64,000 bases of DNA from Hsuehochloa calcarea. Lineage: Eukaryota > Streptophyta > Magnoliopsida > Poales > Poaceae. The translations under genes were made by a program, and so were the position numbers. The stretch is from assembly GCA_036346395.1 (NCBI GenBank), contig CM070604.1:35119662-35183661 (forward strand), read 5' to 3'. The stretch's first letter is position 1, and each line of letters starts with the position of its first letter. Below the pieces are notes generated by a model that saw nothing but the letters and a program-made list of their open reading frames with translations, was not told the origin of the DNA and did no database searches. Shown one piece after another: positions 36,520 through 48,192 of this stretch.

Positions 36520-38031
36520 CTAGCTGCATCCATCAGCTCCGAACCCAACCCTCCCTCCGGCCATGTCGAACACCATGCTATACGCCCTCTGCTGCATGTT
36601 ACCAATTATTCCGATGCTACCGGCGTCCTCGTTCGGCGCGAAGCCGAGGCACGCCTGCGAGACGTCGGCGATCAGCAGCACCCCGGACGCGTCCACATCG
36701 ATGCGCGCGCTGCCGCTGAACAGCAGCGCCACCCTGGGCACGACAACGTCGTCGTACCCGGTCAGGTCGTAGCACGTGTCCAGGAACCCACCCATCGCCC
36801 GCGCCACCGGGTACCTGCCGCTCATTTGGAATCTGAACTCCGAGCGCAGGGCGGCGTAAGCGGCTGGAGGGAGGCGTGTGATCACCGTGCCAGAGTCGAT
36901 GATCGTCCCCGCGGCGAACACGGAAGGTGATATCGGGAGCGTCCGGCCGTTTACGGCTATGCCGTTGAGCTCCACGAAGTAGTATGACAGCTGGTCCGGT
37001 GGGTTGGACACCAGGGGCGTGAATTGGATGTTTGGCTGCGACGGGCCGGCACCGAAGGCGAGGTAGCCCGTGGAGCTGCCGTGGGGCGGGAGGCAGTAGG
37101 AGAAGACGCCTTTGTACTTGCCCCGTGTCTGTGCGACAATGGAGGACGCACCCTGGCCTAGGCCGAGCAACCCGGCGACTCTGTCGGAGAAGCCATCATT
37201 GCTGATCGAGCCGCACCCGAACAAGACCCCGGTGAGCGTGTCAGGGTCGTCTGGCGATGCCGGAGAGAGCGTCAAGGTCTCACGCGCGAGGTACCCTTTT
37301 GAGGAGGAGCGGTCGCCGTAGCCCACCCGGTACACGCACGAGGAGTCCTGGCAGTTTGCTAGGCCGCCGGACATGGAACACCCGTCTTCGGCGCACCGGA
37401 CGGCCTCGTAGGTGGAGGACAGCCGCGGACGGAACATGGGCTCCTCCTGGCTGTAGCAGGACATGCACGGCAGGCACTGGACCCAGGTGAGGTCGCTGCC
37501 GGTGTCGAAGAGAACGGTGAGGTTGCGCGTCGGCGTCCCGATGCCGATCATGACCACGTACTCGAGGCTGCCAAAGGGGAGGCCAAGGCGCGCCGGGAGA
37601 GTCGTTGCACCGTTCGACGTGGAGAGGCGCCGGTGATGGATGGACTGGACTCTGAGGTGGTCTCTGTGGAGGAGGGAGGTGTGCTCGGAGGGGCTCTGAC
37701 GGTTACCTGCCGGCGAGCATGTCCGATGAACAACTTGAAGCGTTCCAGGACCAGCTCCTGCATACGAGTGTACAAATCGTGACACAAAACTGAACATTTT
37801 TAGCTAATAATTATCGTTGAATAATAGCATTCAGAAATTGAGATAACGTGTGAGAATGGGACCTGCAGCAGAAGGTGATGTAGAGTAATTGGTGCCGGCC
37901 AGCAGCGACGACGACTCAATCCTGATTACACGATGGTTTCGTTGCTCTTGTGCATGGACCTGGTGGCCAGAGATGGATATGAGAAGGATGCAAATGAGTA
38001 GAGGCAAACAAGACTGTCGTACAGAAGCCAT
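36520..38031 (-). CDS. secreted A1-family aspartyl protease (nepenthesin / At5g10770-like)
   Basis: The gene has two exons on the minus strand, 38031-37863 and 37757-36520, separated by a 105-bp GT-AG intron. Together they give 468 aa ending in a stop at 36520. The intron is phase 1, and both splice junctions keep the frame. Residues 1-27 form a signal peptide (hydrophobic LPLLICILLISISG). The catalytic motifs are FDTGSDLTWVQC (Asp141) and IIDSGTVITRLP (Asp344). The Cys-rich segment after the first motif (CLPCMSCYSQ...) and the GYGDRSS flap region are typical of plant nepenthesin-type enzymes, as is the length. It would cleave proteins in an acidic compartment such as vacuole or apoplast. The natural substrate is unknown. 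A TATA box lies about 65 bp upstream of the start. No defects seen. The At5g10770-like placement is by motif memory. Confidence 0.93.
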
Positions 38032-38094
38032 GGAGTGCAGTCTGACGGGGTTAATCCTGGACAGAACTTCACAGCTTCAAATTTCAGGAATAAT

Positions 38095-38102
38095 GTTTTA
38101 TA
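38095..38102 (-). promoter_or_regulatory. TATA box of the minus-strand aspartyl protease gene
   Basis: Minus-strand TATAAAAC lies 64-71 bp upstream of the ATG at 38031, the right distance for a short 5' UTR. Confidence 0.6.
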
Positions 38103-38344
38103 GGCAGGCTAGGCTGTGTTTTGCTGTAAGAACTGACATGAGAATGCCACAATATAGTAGAGTTGCATCACAGAAATTGTAGGATCAGCCGCTTTGAGAT
38201 AGCTGTTTTGGGAACAAGAAAAAAATGGTGAACATGTAAAGCATTGATCACTGGGTCTATCGAGAAAAATCCAAGGGCCTCCGGCAAGACGAGGCTGAGG
38301 CCGGCTGGTCGTTTCACTCGGTACGGTTTTTGTACAGTTGTACT

Positions 38345-38770
38345 TAGGGATGAAAAACGGGTACCAATTATCCTTATTCAACTACCCTATCAGATAGGAT
38401 ATGAATACGGTATAAATTTTTCTATCCGTTTAACGATTTATATCATATTCGTACTCGAATTCACATAGAAATATAGATACAAATATGGTATGGAATTGTC
38501 CCATACGAATTGTTTATTTTATCTGAATTGTATTGCAGTATGTCTAATTAGTTGGACAAAAAAAAATTAATTCGATGTGAATTCATGTTCATTTAGGTGG
38601 AATAAATATATTAGAATTATTAAGTGTGATCGTACCAGGATAAAACATCACTGATATCTTTACATTACATAAGTTATGGGGATATCCGGATCGTACCAAA
38701 TAGAGTAGATATTCAATTCGAATTTGTATTCATTAAAAAAATACAAATAATCGATCTGTTTTCACCCCTA
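38345..38770. mobile_element. hAT-like MITE (426 bp)
   Basis: The inverted ends are TAGGGATGAAAAACGG at 38345 and the complement of TAGGGGTGAAAACAG at 38770. They are flanked by 8-bp near-identical duplications, GTTGTACT (38337-38344) and GTTGTAGT (38771-38778). The AT-rich interior has no coding capacity. End sequence and 8-bp duplication indicate a non-autonomous hAT element. It lies about 310 bp upstream of the start codon of the minus-strand protease gene. Confidence 0.85.
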
Positions 38771-39187
38771 GTTGTAGTGGAGCACGAAATACACACCCCT
38801 GGTTGCTTCTTCATTATATAGATCAACTTACTGATTTTAGATGTTTGATTACGATTACATGTTCCCCTTAGGGCTGGTGGACTAGTGGTAGACCTGAGAA
38901 AAACTAGCCCAGCTCGTTTGCTCGGCCATGGCCATTTTAGGGACGGGCCTGTGTGTCCCAGTGACACCAGCAGGCAACGGCCCCGCCCGACACGCTTCTA
39001 ATCTATTTTTCAATGTAAAATTATGCGGCCCCGCAAGACTACATTCAACCTCTTCTCAATAGGAAAAAGGAAAGCATTCGGCCGAAGACAAGGGAATCCC
39101 TCAAACCTCAGTGGGCCGAGAACGGGCCATTGAGATAGCAGCCGAATTAATTATATATTTGGCCTAAGAAACGACGAAATGGCCCAA
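38771..39187. other. intergenic sequence, nothing recognised
   Basis: Short spacer between the MITE and solo LTR G. No gene, RNA or repeat structure seen. Confidence 0.5.
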
Positions 39188-39653
39188 CGTCACATCCCAA
39201 ATTTTCTAGATTTTTTGAAAAATTTTGAAAATAAAAATAATCATTTGATTTTTGTTGAGTTGTTAAAACTTAACTTAAAATTTTAGAAAACAAAAACCAT
39301 TTAATATGAATTAATCAAACTTCAATTAATTCAAATTTGGTTTAATTGGGTTATCTGGTATCTAAAGTCTAAAAGTTTATTTAAAGTCTTTTCTTGGATT
39401 TTCTGGATTTTGAAAAGGGTTTTTACTTTTTCCTGAAAATTAAAAATAACTAATTTGGAAAACAAAAAAACAATTTTAAGTTGTAAATAACTTTATTAAG
39501 TTCAAATTAATTCAAGGAATTTCTGCGTATTTTTCTAGATTTTTTAGACTTTATTTACTATTTTCTATAAACCTATTTCTTTTTTCTCAATTTCTGGAAT
39601 TCAAAAATCTTTATAACTTCGCTTTGTCGTTTGGGTCGAATTCCCCGGCCCAA

Positions 39654-39658
<5 letters not shown>

Positions 39659-39730
<72 letters not shown>
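39659..39730. repeat. microsatellite (TC)16(TA)20
   Basis: Perfect dinucleotide tracts inside solo LTR G. Open frames through it are artefacts. Confidence 0.95.
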
Positions 39731-39732
<2 letters not shown>

Positions 39733-40284
39733 CGTATACCCGGTGGGTCCCTTTGTCGACCTCGCCTCCTTTGGTCTCCTTCTCCGCAGCTCCTATGCCT
39801 TCCGACGCGTCGCCTGCCCCCACGTCGTGCCGGCCGCGCCTGCGGTCTTCTCCTCACTGCTCCTATTGACCTCGCCTGCCGTCTGCTTCGCCCCATCTTC
39901 TCCCCCACCTGCCCCAGTCACGCCAGAGCGCACGGACGTCCAAAGCCGCCCATGACGCAACGCCGCTCCATCTTGTCGTCCGATCCTACTCCTTCCTCTA
40001 CAAACGGAGCACTAGGACCCCCTCGTTCCTCTCTTGATTTCCCCTCAACTCTCCCTCCCTCTCGCTCGCCTCATTTCGCCGTGCTTCGAGTTTCGCAGCC
40101 GCGGGCCGGAGCTCGCGCCTCTACCTCTAGCACCGTCGTTGAAGCCCCTCCGCCGTCGTGGTCGCCTTCTGTGGATATCATGGGGGATATGCTCATGATG
40201 TTATGATGATGTTACAATTGGCAATGGTTTTAAAGGTTTGTCGAATCACGTATTTTCGGCAAAAAATACAGTGATGTCAAGTCA

Positions 40285-40640
40285 CAGCGGTCCGACCGCC
40301 GAGCGACGGTCGAGACCGGCCGATGGCGATCGGAGACCACCACCTGCGGTCGAGGCCGGTCGAGCGATCCGGCCGGCCATAAGCGTGATCGGACCGCCAT
40401 TGTAAATGGTGGAGTGTTGTGCTGGGCCAAAAATAGAGGGTGTAGGTAAGAGAGGGGATTCTCATACACTTGGTCTCATAATTTTTGCAGCTTCCAGTCA
40501 AAAAATCTATTCGTTTAAAATTTCCAAAGAGGTTTTGGATATCAAGTCGTGAAATTTTGGCTAAGTCCCTTTTGGGTGGTCAGACCGGCCAGCCTGGCGG
40601 TCAGACCGGCCATTGAATGGCGGTCTGACCAGTTTTCACT
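40285..40640. repeat. repeated GCGGTC-GACCGGCC motifs in the U3 of solo LTR G
   Basis: Self-complementary words such as GCGGTCCGACCGCC, GGTCAGACCGGCC and GGCGGTCTGACC occur at least seven times in direct and inverted orientation, upstream of the TATA box at 41319. Confidence 0.7.
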
Positions 40641-41318
40641 TGTATCGTTGGCTTTCGCAGCAGCGATGTTTGTTTGTTGAGTCAAGTTCATGAGTTTCAG
40701 TGCATATGTGTTGCATGATGCATGTTTTGACTAACGTGGGTCAAGTTGTGAAGAACTTGTTCACGAAATCGATTTCTTGGTCTATTTATTGTGCAAGTTG
40801 CTTGGAGATCAACGACAGTCAACGGCGAGGATGATCGGGACTAGGCTTGAGAGCTGAGGTTCAGAACGATCGAGGATGCTGGGTGAAGTCTATGGATTCG
40901 AGCATGGCGCAAAATGGACAAGGATGATCGAACGGGAAGTTCGGTGCGACGGGTTGCATCAAGCGGCGTGGGGGTCGGTGCAAGTGTCATGGTGGTTTCG
41001 GTGGGAGCCGGATGGGAGAGACTTGCCGACATGAGGAGAGTCGTTGATCAACCTACACGTGGCGAAGCATGGAACTGCTTCATGAAGATTGGACTCAGTC
41101 TTTGGAGAAGGATCGAGAAGGGGTATTTTGGTAATATCACTAAAATACCGCATTAATTGCTTTTGGCTAAACCGTGGCGCAAGACGACACAAGGAGAAAC
41201 GGTTTAGGTCAAGAGAAGATGAAGACGACGCTTTAAAATACGTGCGTGAGTTAAACCCGTTTGTATGTGGGCTTAACGGGTGCCCAATAGAAAACTCTTA
41301 TAGAAGGTTAGCCTTCAC

Positions 41319-41326
41319 TATAAATA
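41319..41326 (+). promoter_or_regulatory. LTR promoter TATA box
   Basis: TATAAATA in solo LTR G lies about 2.1 kb from its start, followed by a T-rich leader-like sequence. Confidence 0.5.
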
Positions 41327-42948
41327 TGGGAGGGTGTTGTGCACCTCCTCAATCCTTTTTCTTATTTTGAAACCCTAGTTTTGTTTTTGAGATTAGGGAG
41401 TGGAGAGGTTAGGATTCTTGAAGAGGAGATTGATTGTGTGCTCATGTATCGAGTTTTGTCCTCCATGTTGAAGTGGCTGTAAACCAACAACAATCACAAA
41501 TCAATCTATACAAGTTTTCTTGAGATGAATCTCTTTGTATTCTTGCTCTCTATTTTGTGATGTTGGCGCCGTCTTTGATTCTCAAGTTTTCCTTTGGACA
41601 TTATTGTAATACCAACGTGAGTACGTATTATACTTAGTTATGCGATGGTCTCTCGATCATGTGTTCATAAATAATTAAACTTGACCTTATGATATATGGA
41701 ATTGGTGTGATGCCACTGTTGAGCAACTGTGGTGCGAGGTCATAGTTATGTCAATTGTGATGCAATGCCGCTGTTATAAAATCTTGTGCCATGGCAGGGG
41801 TTGCCATTGATATGGGTGAACAAAATGATTTATACTCGGGCAAGTAATCGTGCAGTAAAAGGGGTGCGCGAGGCAATGCGGGAGGCCCATTTTTTGGTGC
41901 GCGAGGCACATGGGATGAGGTAGTCTCGCCTGAGTAGTCACTAAGGATTTAACTTTGTGCACCACTGATCTGGGCCATACCGTGCAACCACAAGTCCATT
42001 TATAGGGTGGACTTGGCCAATTAATTAGCAATGTTTTGATTCAGTTCTGTTTTGGTTGATTATAGCACAAGAGGGGGGCGGCGTGGCGAAACCTTAACGA
42101 GCAGCACCGAGTCAAAACGGAGCTTTGTAAAAGCCTTGTGATAGTCTCTCCTTAATTCACATGTATAAGGAAACGTGTGTTTTTGTTAAGATGATTATCT
42201 TTTGTGGGACATACTATACAATCTCTACAGAGTGTTAAAAACTATTCAAATAGTCGTGTCCCCAGTTATGGATAATGTCTGGTGATTTCACAAAGGGGTA
42301 GATTTTCATAAAAATATTGGAATGATAGTTTGGAAACGATATGGTTGTTGGTTGTTGATTGGGAAGTGAACGGGGTGCTCACTAGTTGCTTCAAATAACT
42401 TGTTTACTTATGTACTTAATCTTTTAAATTATACTCTTCAATCTATTTACTATATTTATTGTCAACACTGTTTTCCGCAAAATAGCCATAAAGATATTCT
42501 TGTCAAGCCTTGCATGAATACTATTTGTATACATTTTTCTACGACTTGCAGAGTACTTTATTTACTCACGGCTATACATTATTTGTTGATCAGTCCCCGT
42601 AGAAGAACCAGGGAACACAGAGTTCTACGAGGAGGAATATTTTGAAGACTATGCGAAGTAGGTCACGTTCTCCACTCGATTGCTTGTAGGCATGTCGGAT
42701 GGCTACCATGTGTTGTTTCATTCCGCCACAAGGTTACTCTATTGTCTTAAGCCCGACATGGCAAACTTTGTAAGACTTGACCATAAGGTCATTCTGCTAC
42801 TAAGTAATATTATTTTGTTTGCTTCTTAGCTACCTTGTTGTATGGATATGATTTCTTCGATATTGCAAACTATGTGGACTAGCTACTGATGATGATACTA
42901 GTTTAGAATACACAGAGAGCTTCGGTCCAGCGGCCCAGGGTCCCGACA

Positions 42949-43395
42949 CCCAATAACAATTTTGAAGGCTCAGGCTCACCAGTTTGTCCCCGTACGTTAG
43001 TGACTCCAAAACCAAACGCCTTACACACAGAGGATACGAACAAATCTGCCACCTCATAAAATTTATACTGAGACACATATTTACGTGTTCGTAATAGGTA
43101 GACACCAGAATTTAATACTAGTAGGTAGATTCGTACACTCACAACTCCACCACGTCACAGAGAGGTGGCTCCCGTTTTTAGCGATCATAATTATCATAAT
43201 ATATTGTTTTTTTTTCAAGTGGCTTATAATATAGTGCTTAAGACTATTCTCTTGGTTTGCCCCTAATTAGTTCGAAACTTCAAATTAAAAACCTATAAAA
43301 GACCATTCACCTTTTTGTTAGAAAAAAAATGCATCGTACAATCCTCACCGCCGTACCTCTCCCATCGCCACCAGTCCACCAACCTACATTCCTAC
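42949..43395. other. spacer between solo LTR G and the gene-capturing CACTA element
   Basis: No gene recognised. AT-rich. Open frames here are short and unsupported. Confidence 0.5.
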
Positions 43396-43429
43396 CACTA
43401 CCACAAAACAGACATTTCCTCACGGTTTA

Positions 43430-43815
43430 AAACCATCAGCAAAATAAGAAAAACCGTCAGGTTTAATTTTCCTGACAGTTAACCGTCAGGAAAATACCCT
43501 CAGGGCTAGGTGGTCGGGGATGTCCAATTTGTCTGACGGTTAACCGTCAAGAAAATGAATTTTGATGACGGTTTTTGCGAACCGTCAAGAAAATGAATTT
43601 TGTTGACGGGTAATAACCGTCAAGAAAATTAAACTTGACGGTTTTTTGGAACCATCAAGAAAATGAATTTTGCTGACGGGTAATAACCGTCAAGAAAATT
43701 AAACTTGACGGTTTTTGAAACCGTCAATAAAATGAATTTTGCTGACAGGTAAGAACCGTCAGCAAAATTAAATTTGACAGTTTTTGGAACCGTCAGGAAA
43801 ATATAATTCTGACAG
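43430..43815. repeat. left subterminal repeats of the gene-capturing CACTA
   Basis: Alternating direct and inverted copies of a roughly 55-bp unit such as TTGACGGTTTTT...ACCGTCAAGAAAATGAA, with at least six units. They are the likely transposase-binding region and could form long hairpins. Confidence 0.85.
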
Positions 43816-44745
43816 CCCAGCAACAGAAATTCTCAATTGATCACATTTTCATATAGATGCATCATAAATCCACAATACACATCCATGCATCATATATCCA
43901 CAATACACATCCATGCATCATAAATCCACAATACGCATCCATGCATCATATATAATCCACAATACACATCCATGCCTCCATACACAAATAAGAAGTTCAA
44001 ACTAATCATTTCAAGCCCAATACCATCCATAAGGTTCACTTGTAGAAAGCAACATCGTAATCCACACAAAAGACATCTAAAAGTCCAGTACTACCACAAT
44101 ACACCTAAAGGACTAATGCCACATACAAGTAATATAACTCCATCTAAAAGTACAGCAATACCATGTTCAACTATTCAAAAGAGCTTAAATAAGGCATGGG
44201 TCTCAAAGAAGGTCCTGGCAATATAACATCTGGACACGCCATTGTTTCCACTTTAAAGGCTTCTTCTGCGGCTCGCTGGGCAAGCAACATGCAAAGGAAG
44301 AACAACATTGTGGTTAGTTAGAACATTCCATTTCAGACCAGGGCATAATTGACCAACTATCAGGCCTATATAGTATATACATGATGAAAAGTTGTGCCAC
44401 CCTGCTTCTAAGTATACTTAACGGAACCAAGTACGAACACAACACAAACAATTTTCAAATCAGGCTGAAATAACTGCCAAGTTTAATCACTTGTAATATG
44501 TGTGTCTCAGTATGCAAAAGCTAGCCGGTAGCTAAATTTCATATTTTGCTGCCTGTGATTTCTGATAAACGTGCATGCTTGGCAGATAGTGGCTTAGTGC
44601 CTAGTTCCTCGATAAATTTTGATCAATACATGTCTAGATCTGTTGCCCAATAATGTTGACTGATAAGCTGGAGTTTTCTTTCGAAGGGGGAAAAAGGATA
44701 ATTGCATCAGGGAAAACATCATCTAAACACAAGCATTTAGCAAAC

Positions 44746-45886
44746 CTGGGTAACAAAGCTTATAGAGAGCCCTCCCCTTGTAGCCCTAGCAGTTCGTCCA
44801 ACCCTATGGATATAATCGCGTGGGTACCTACAATAAGTAATCACAGCACCAGATGTCAGCATTCATCAAAATACGTTGAGAAGGAATACTGACTGTTGCA
44901 TATAAAGCTAGTCGAAGTCACCTCGGAATGTCATAGTTGATAACAAGATCAACTGTTTGGATATCCAACCCACGGCTGGCCACATCAGTAGCAAGCAAGT
45001 CGGGGGCCTGACCAGATTTAAAATGATGCAACGCTGAAGGCCTTCGTGACTGAGACTTGTGAGAGTGCAAAGAAACAGCTGGACGACCAAGCTCTTCCAA
45101 CAGAAAATCCAAATATTGGCATGTCCTGTGCAAAAATAGAAGTAAATTAAGTAAAATCTGAAGAAACCATTGAAGTATTGAACTTCAGATGGCTCGTAAA
45201 TTACATATAAGATAACACTCAGCATTCCACAAGAATCATCCAACCAAGGATAATTTGATGGGACTGCTGAATACAGGGCTTGACAATTACAGCAGGTGCA
45301 TACACCAAAGTTGTAAAGGTCACTCTTGTGGAGGCACATGCAATTACAAGGTTTATTTCCTCTAATATTTCCTCTTTTTAATGAGTTAAAGCAATAACAG
45401 CACATATATCTTCCTTATAGAACTTAATACTGATGTATGAAATGAAAAATTGAAACAAGAAAGAGAAACTCATTCAGGAAAAACAACTGGAGGGTTTCTG
45501 ACCCTATGCAACTTAATATTAATATAGTGATGACTAGTTATTGTGTAGGGGAGCATACTTGCAAGTTGAGACAAATACTATGGCTGAACGGATATTGTCT
45601 TCATTCATTTTTTGACAAAAGATACAAAAGGTGGAGCTCTTTTCCACCAAGAGGTGTATGAATATACTGCTGCTTTAAGGTCTCAACTGTCTTGAACCCT
45701 TCATATGCCTCAAAAAAGTATTTCTTGTTGCCGGAAAGCTCAAGCAAAGAACGCGGATTATCTGGCATCATTGCTGAAAACAGAAACGTTTGTCGCTTCT
45801 TTGGTAAACAACAAAATATTACCAAGAGGTCCTCCTCAAAAATTAACATCTAAAACTCTATCTGCCTCATCCAACACAAGAAACTG
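44746..45886 (-). pseudogene. captured fragment of a DEAD-box RNA helicase gene (RH36/DDX49-like)
   Basis: Minus-strand exons: about 45886-45555, 45125-44922 and 44827-44746, each bounded by AG and GT. The first runs through sequence that may be two exons in the parent gene. Motifs present: LDEADRVLD (motif II), FLFSAMM (motif III, where Thr of SAT is replaced by Met), SAIVFVSTC (motif IV), LLATDVASRGLD (motif V) and HRVGRTARA (motif VI). The Q-motif and Walker A of the N-terminal half are absent. Two single-base insertions in homopolymers shift the frame (about 45843 and 45613). The parent gene is an ATP-dependent RNA helicase acting in ribosome biogenesis, known from the family. The fragment cannot make an active enzyme. 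Assignment to the RH36 type rests on recalled similarity. Confidence 0.85.
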
Positions 45887-46970
45887 TGATAGAAAAGACC
45901 GCAACCTTAGTAATCTGAAGCTTGCAGTAAAGCAAGAACTGAAACATTGCTTAGGATGCAGTTATCAGCTTAGTGCAATAAACATGGATCACTTACATAG
46001 GCACACTTCTCAACACCCACACCCAGCCATGAACCACTCATACCCAAAAAAGGTTTACATAATGAGCACACACGGGACATAAACACAAGAAATCTACTAA
46101 ACTTCAGTAAAAGTACACCTTTCTATCATGAACTGTAATATGTATAATTTGCAACCAACCTGATAATATGTGCATGGACACACGCAATAATTAAATCATT
46201 TTCTATCATAGTATTAGCTAAACAAAAAACAATCTTACCTTCTGCCCAGAACCTCCACAGGTATCCAAAACAATGTGTTTATGAGTTAAGTGGAGTTCAA
46301 ACTACTATTCTTGATCCTCACGATGCATCAAGCACCACAATGATGAACTATCGTGGATGGTCACTAAAAATAAGCAGAACAACACTCTGTTCCTAATGTA
46401 GGTGCAATAATTAAACATCACCACCAATCTGTTGCAAGACAACACATAAACTAAAATTCTCTAAATTAAAAGAAATTTCTACTATTGTAACACAAATCTC
46501 TCAGCCAGGGAGCAAGAAGAGGAAGAACCACCGGGGATGCCAGGAAACCAGGGAGCCAAGAGGAAGCAGAGGGGAGCGCCAGCACAAGACCGGCACTGCC
46601 ACCCTCCAGATCTCAGCAAGAGGTAAACCCAGCACCCATTAGTATGCAATTCACAACTACACATCATTCACATATATCACCAGATCTCAGTAGCATCATC
46701 CTTAATCTCCACCCAATAACATTATCATCCCTCAGCCACACCCCAGAACATCAATCATTCATCAGTTCATCTCAGAGCAGTGGAAGATAGTTACCACCAA
46801 ACCATGGCAACCAGGGCAGCAGCCACCTCCATCCATCCCACCATGTTATGCCTCCAGCACTCACCATATACATACATGCATGAACATCACCAACACACAT
46901 CAGTACAACAACTCAAGCATCAAAAGATATAATCAACAATAAGCTAATTGTTAGAACCAAAGCAGCGTAG
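45887..46970. other. interior of the CACTA element, possible further captured DNA
   Basis: No clear gene. Short CAG-rich and splice-like stretches occur (46225-46270 and 46480-46640), but no conserved domain. It may be intronic or captured sequence of unknown origin. Confidence 0.4.
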
Positions 46971-47835
46971 AGAAGCATTTTCAGCCAGAGGATAGTGGAC
47001 CACTGGTGCCGGTGGCTGAAGGACGAGCCGGCAGTGGCGAGCCCGAGTCAGATCTGGGCCGAGGGCGGCGGCCATGGCGAGGCCCTGGAGGAGGAGGCGC
47101 CGGTAGAGAGGAGAGCCCATGCGGCGCGGCCGCCGCCGCCATGAGGAGCAACATAGGGAACGAGGAGAAGCCGAGTCGGAGGCCGAGCGCCGAGCGGATC
47201 TGGAGGAACTGAGGCGGCCGTGGCCGGGAGGCCGAGCCGGCCGGGCGGGCGCGCGGGATCGGGCGAGAGAGGGAGATCGGCCGGAACAATGGCCGGGCCT
47301 TCAGCCAGCCGGGTGAAGAGGAGCCGGGGCGACGAGCAGCGGTCGGCGCGGGTGTAGCCATGGGCGAGGGGCCCAGGAGGAGGCGCCAGAGTAGAGAGGA
47401 GAGCCCATGCGCGCTGGCCGCCGAGGCGCGCCATGAGGAGCAGCGTAAAGGAACGAGGGAGAAACCGAGTCTGGAGGCCGAGCGCCGAGCGGATCTGGAG
47501 GAGCCGAAGCCCGGCGGCCGGGAGGCCGAGCGGCCGCGCGTAGCGCACTGACGGGGAGGCGGCGAGCCTTCCGGCAGCGCCAGTGAAGAGGGAGCCGGGC
47601 GACCAAAGCGGCAGTAGGGGCGGGTTGCGCCGGGAGCCGAGAGGAGCCGGGCGTGGGCGGCCGAAAGGAGGCGGCGGCGTGAGTGTCTTGGGAGAGAGAG
47701 CGAGAGATAGAGAGGCAGAGAGGAGAGAAAGGGAGAGATGGAGGCGCCTGAGTGTCGGGCGAAGGGGATAAGGGGGGAGAGAGAATGAGAGGGGAGGTGG
47801 GGGGAGGGGACGCGCTGGGGGACCGAGGGATTTAG
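46971..47835. repeat. GC-rich tandem duplication in the gene-capturing CACTA
   Basis: Two (possibly three) copies of a roughly 290-bp unit occur. 47090-47240 and 47380-47535 share AGAGGAGAGCCCATGCG, GAGGCCGAGCGCCGAGCGG and CGGGAGGCCGAG. It is very GC-rich, with open frames on both strands (longest minus 47872-47048) that look compositional. It resembles a captured 5' exon or promoter region that was duplicated. Parent gene not identified. Confidence 0.6.
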
Positions 47836-48192
47836 GCGTGCGTGTGAAATTTTTATTAAACTTACGGTTCAAACAGTCAGGTTAATGTATTTTGCTGACG
47901 GTTATAATAGAACCGTCAGTAAAATTTAAATTTTTACTATTCCCATGACCGAGGGATTTCGACGTGGAGAGGCGCGCGGTATTTTTTCCCCGCGCGGGGA
48001 CGAAAATCATTAACCTGACGGTTCAAACTGTCAGGTTAATGTATTTTGTTAACGGTTCCATTATAACCGTCAGCAAAATTCAAATTTTCTTGAGGGGATA
48101 CTATTCCCGTGATCGAAAATATATATTTTGACAGCCAGTGCGGGCCCCAAGAAAATTCGCAACCATCAGAATTTGTCCGTTTTCTAGTAGTG

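Larger units (their letters stand above)
39188..42948 (+). mobile_element. solo LTR G of a related long-LTR gypsy family (3761 bp)
   Basis: It starts CGTCACATCCC (the canonical TG has become CG) at 39188 and ends GGGTCCCGACA at 42948. A perfect 5-bp duplication, CCCAA, flanks it (39183-39187 and 42949-42953). It has a TATA box TATAAATA at 41319-41326. The block ACTATTCAAATAGTCGTG...GTTATGGA at 42241 is homologous to that of the A-family LTRs. No PBS, internal region or partner LTR is present. Confidence 0.88.
43396..48192. mobile_element. gene-capturing CACTA transposon (4797 bp)
   Basis: The left end is CACTACCACAAAACAGAC at 43396 and the right end is GTCCGTTTTCTAGTAGTG at 48192. The 3-bp duplication TAC is exact (43393-43395 and 48193-48195). 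Subterminal repeats of CTGACGGTT/AACCGTCAGCAAAAT flank both sides (43430-43815 and 47865-48170). The interior has no transposase but carries a helicase gene fragment with introns and a GC-rich exon-like segment. This is the structure of a Pack-CACTA (transduplicating) element. It lies between the two aspartyl protease genes. Confidence 0.88.

Noticed and set aside
39631..40206. Open frame of 191 codons spanning the dinucleotide repeat
   Set aside because: It starts in a (TC)n(TA)n tract and continues through GC-rich LTR DNA. Not a gene.
47048..47872. Long open frame of 274 codons on the minus strand
   Set aside because: Pro/Arg/Leu-rich translation of a GC-rich tandem duplication inside the CACTA element. 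Several frames on both strands are open, so it is compositional.
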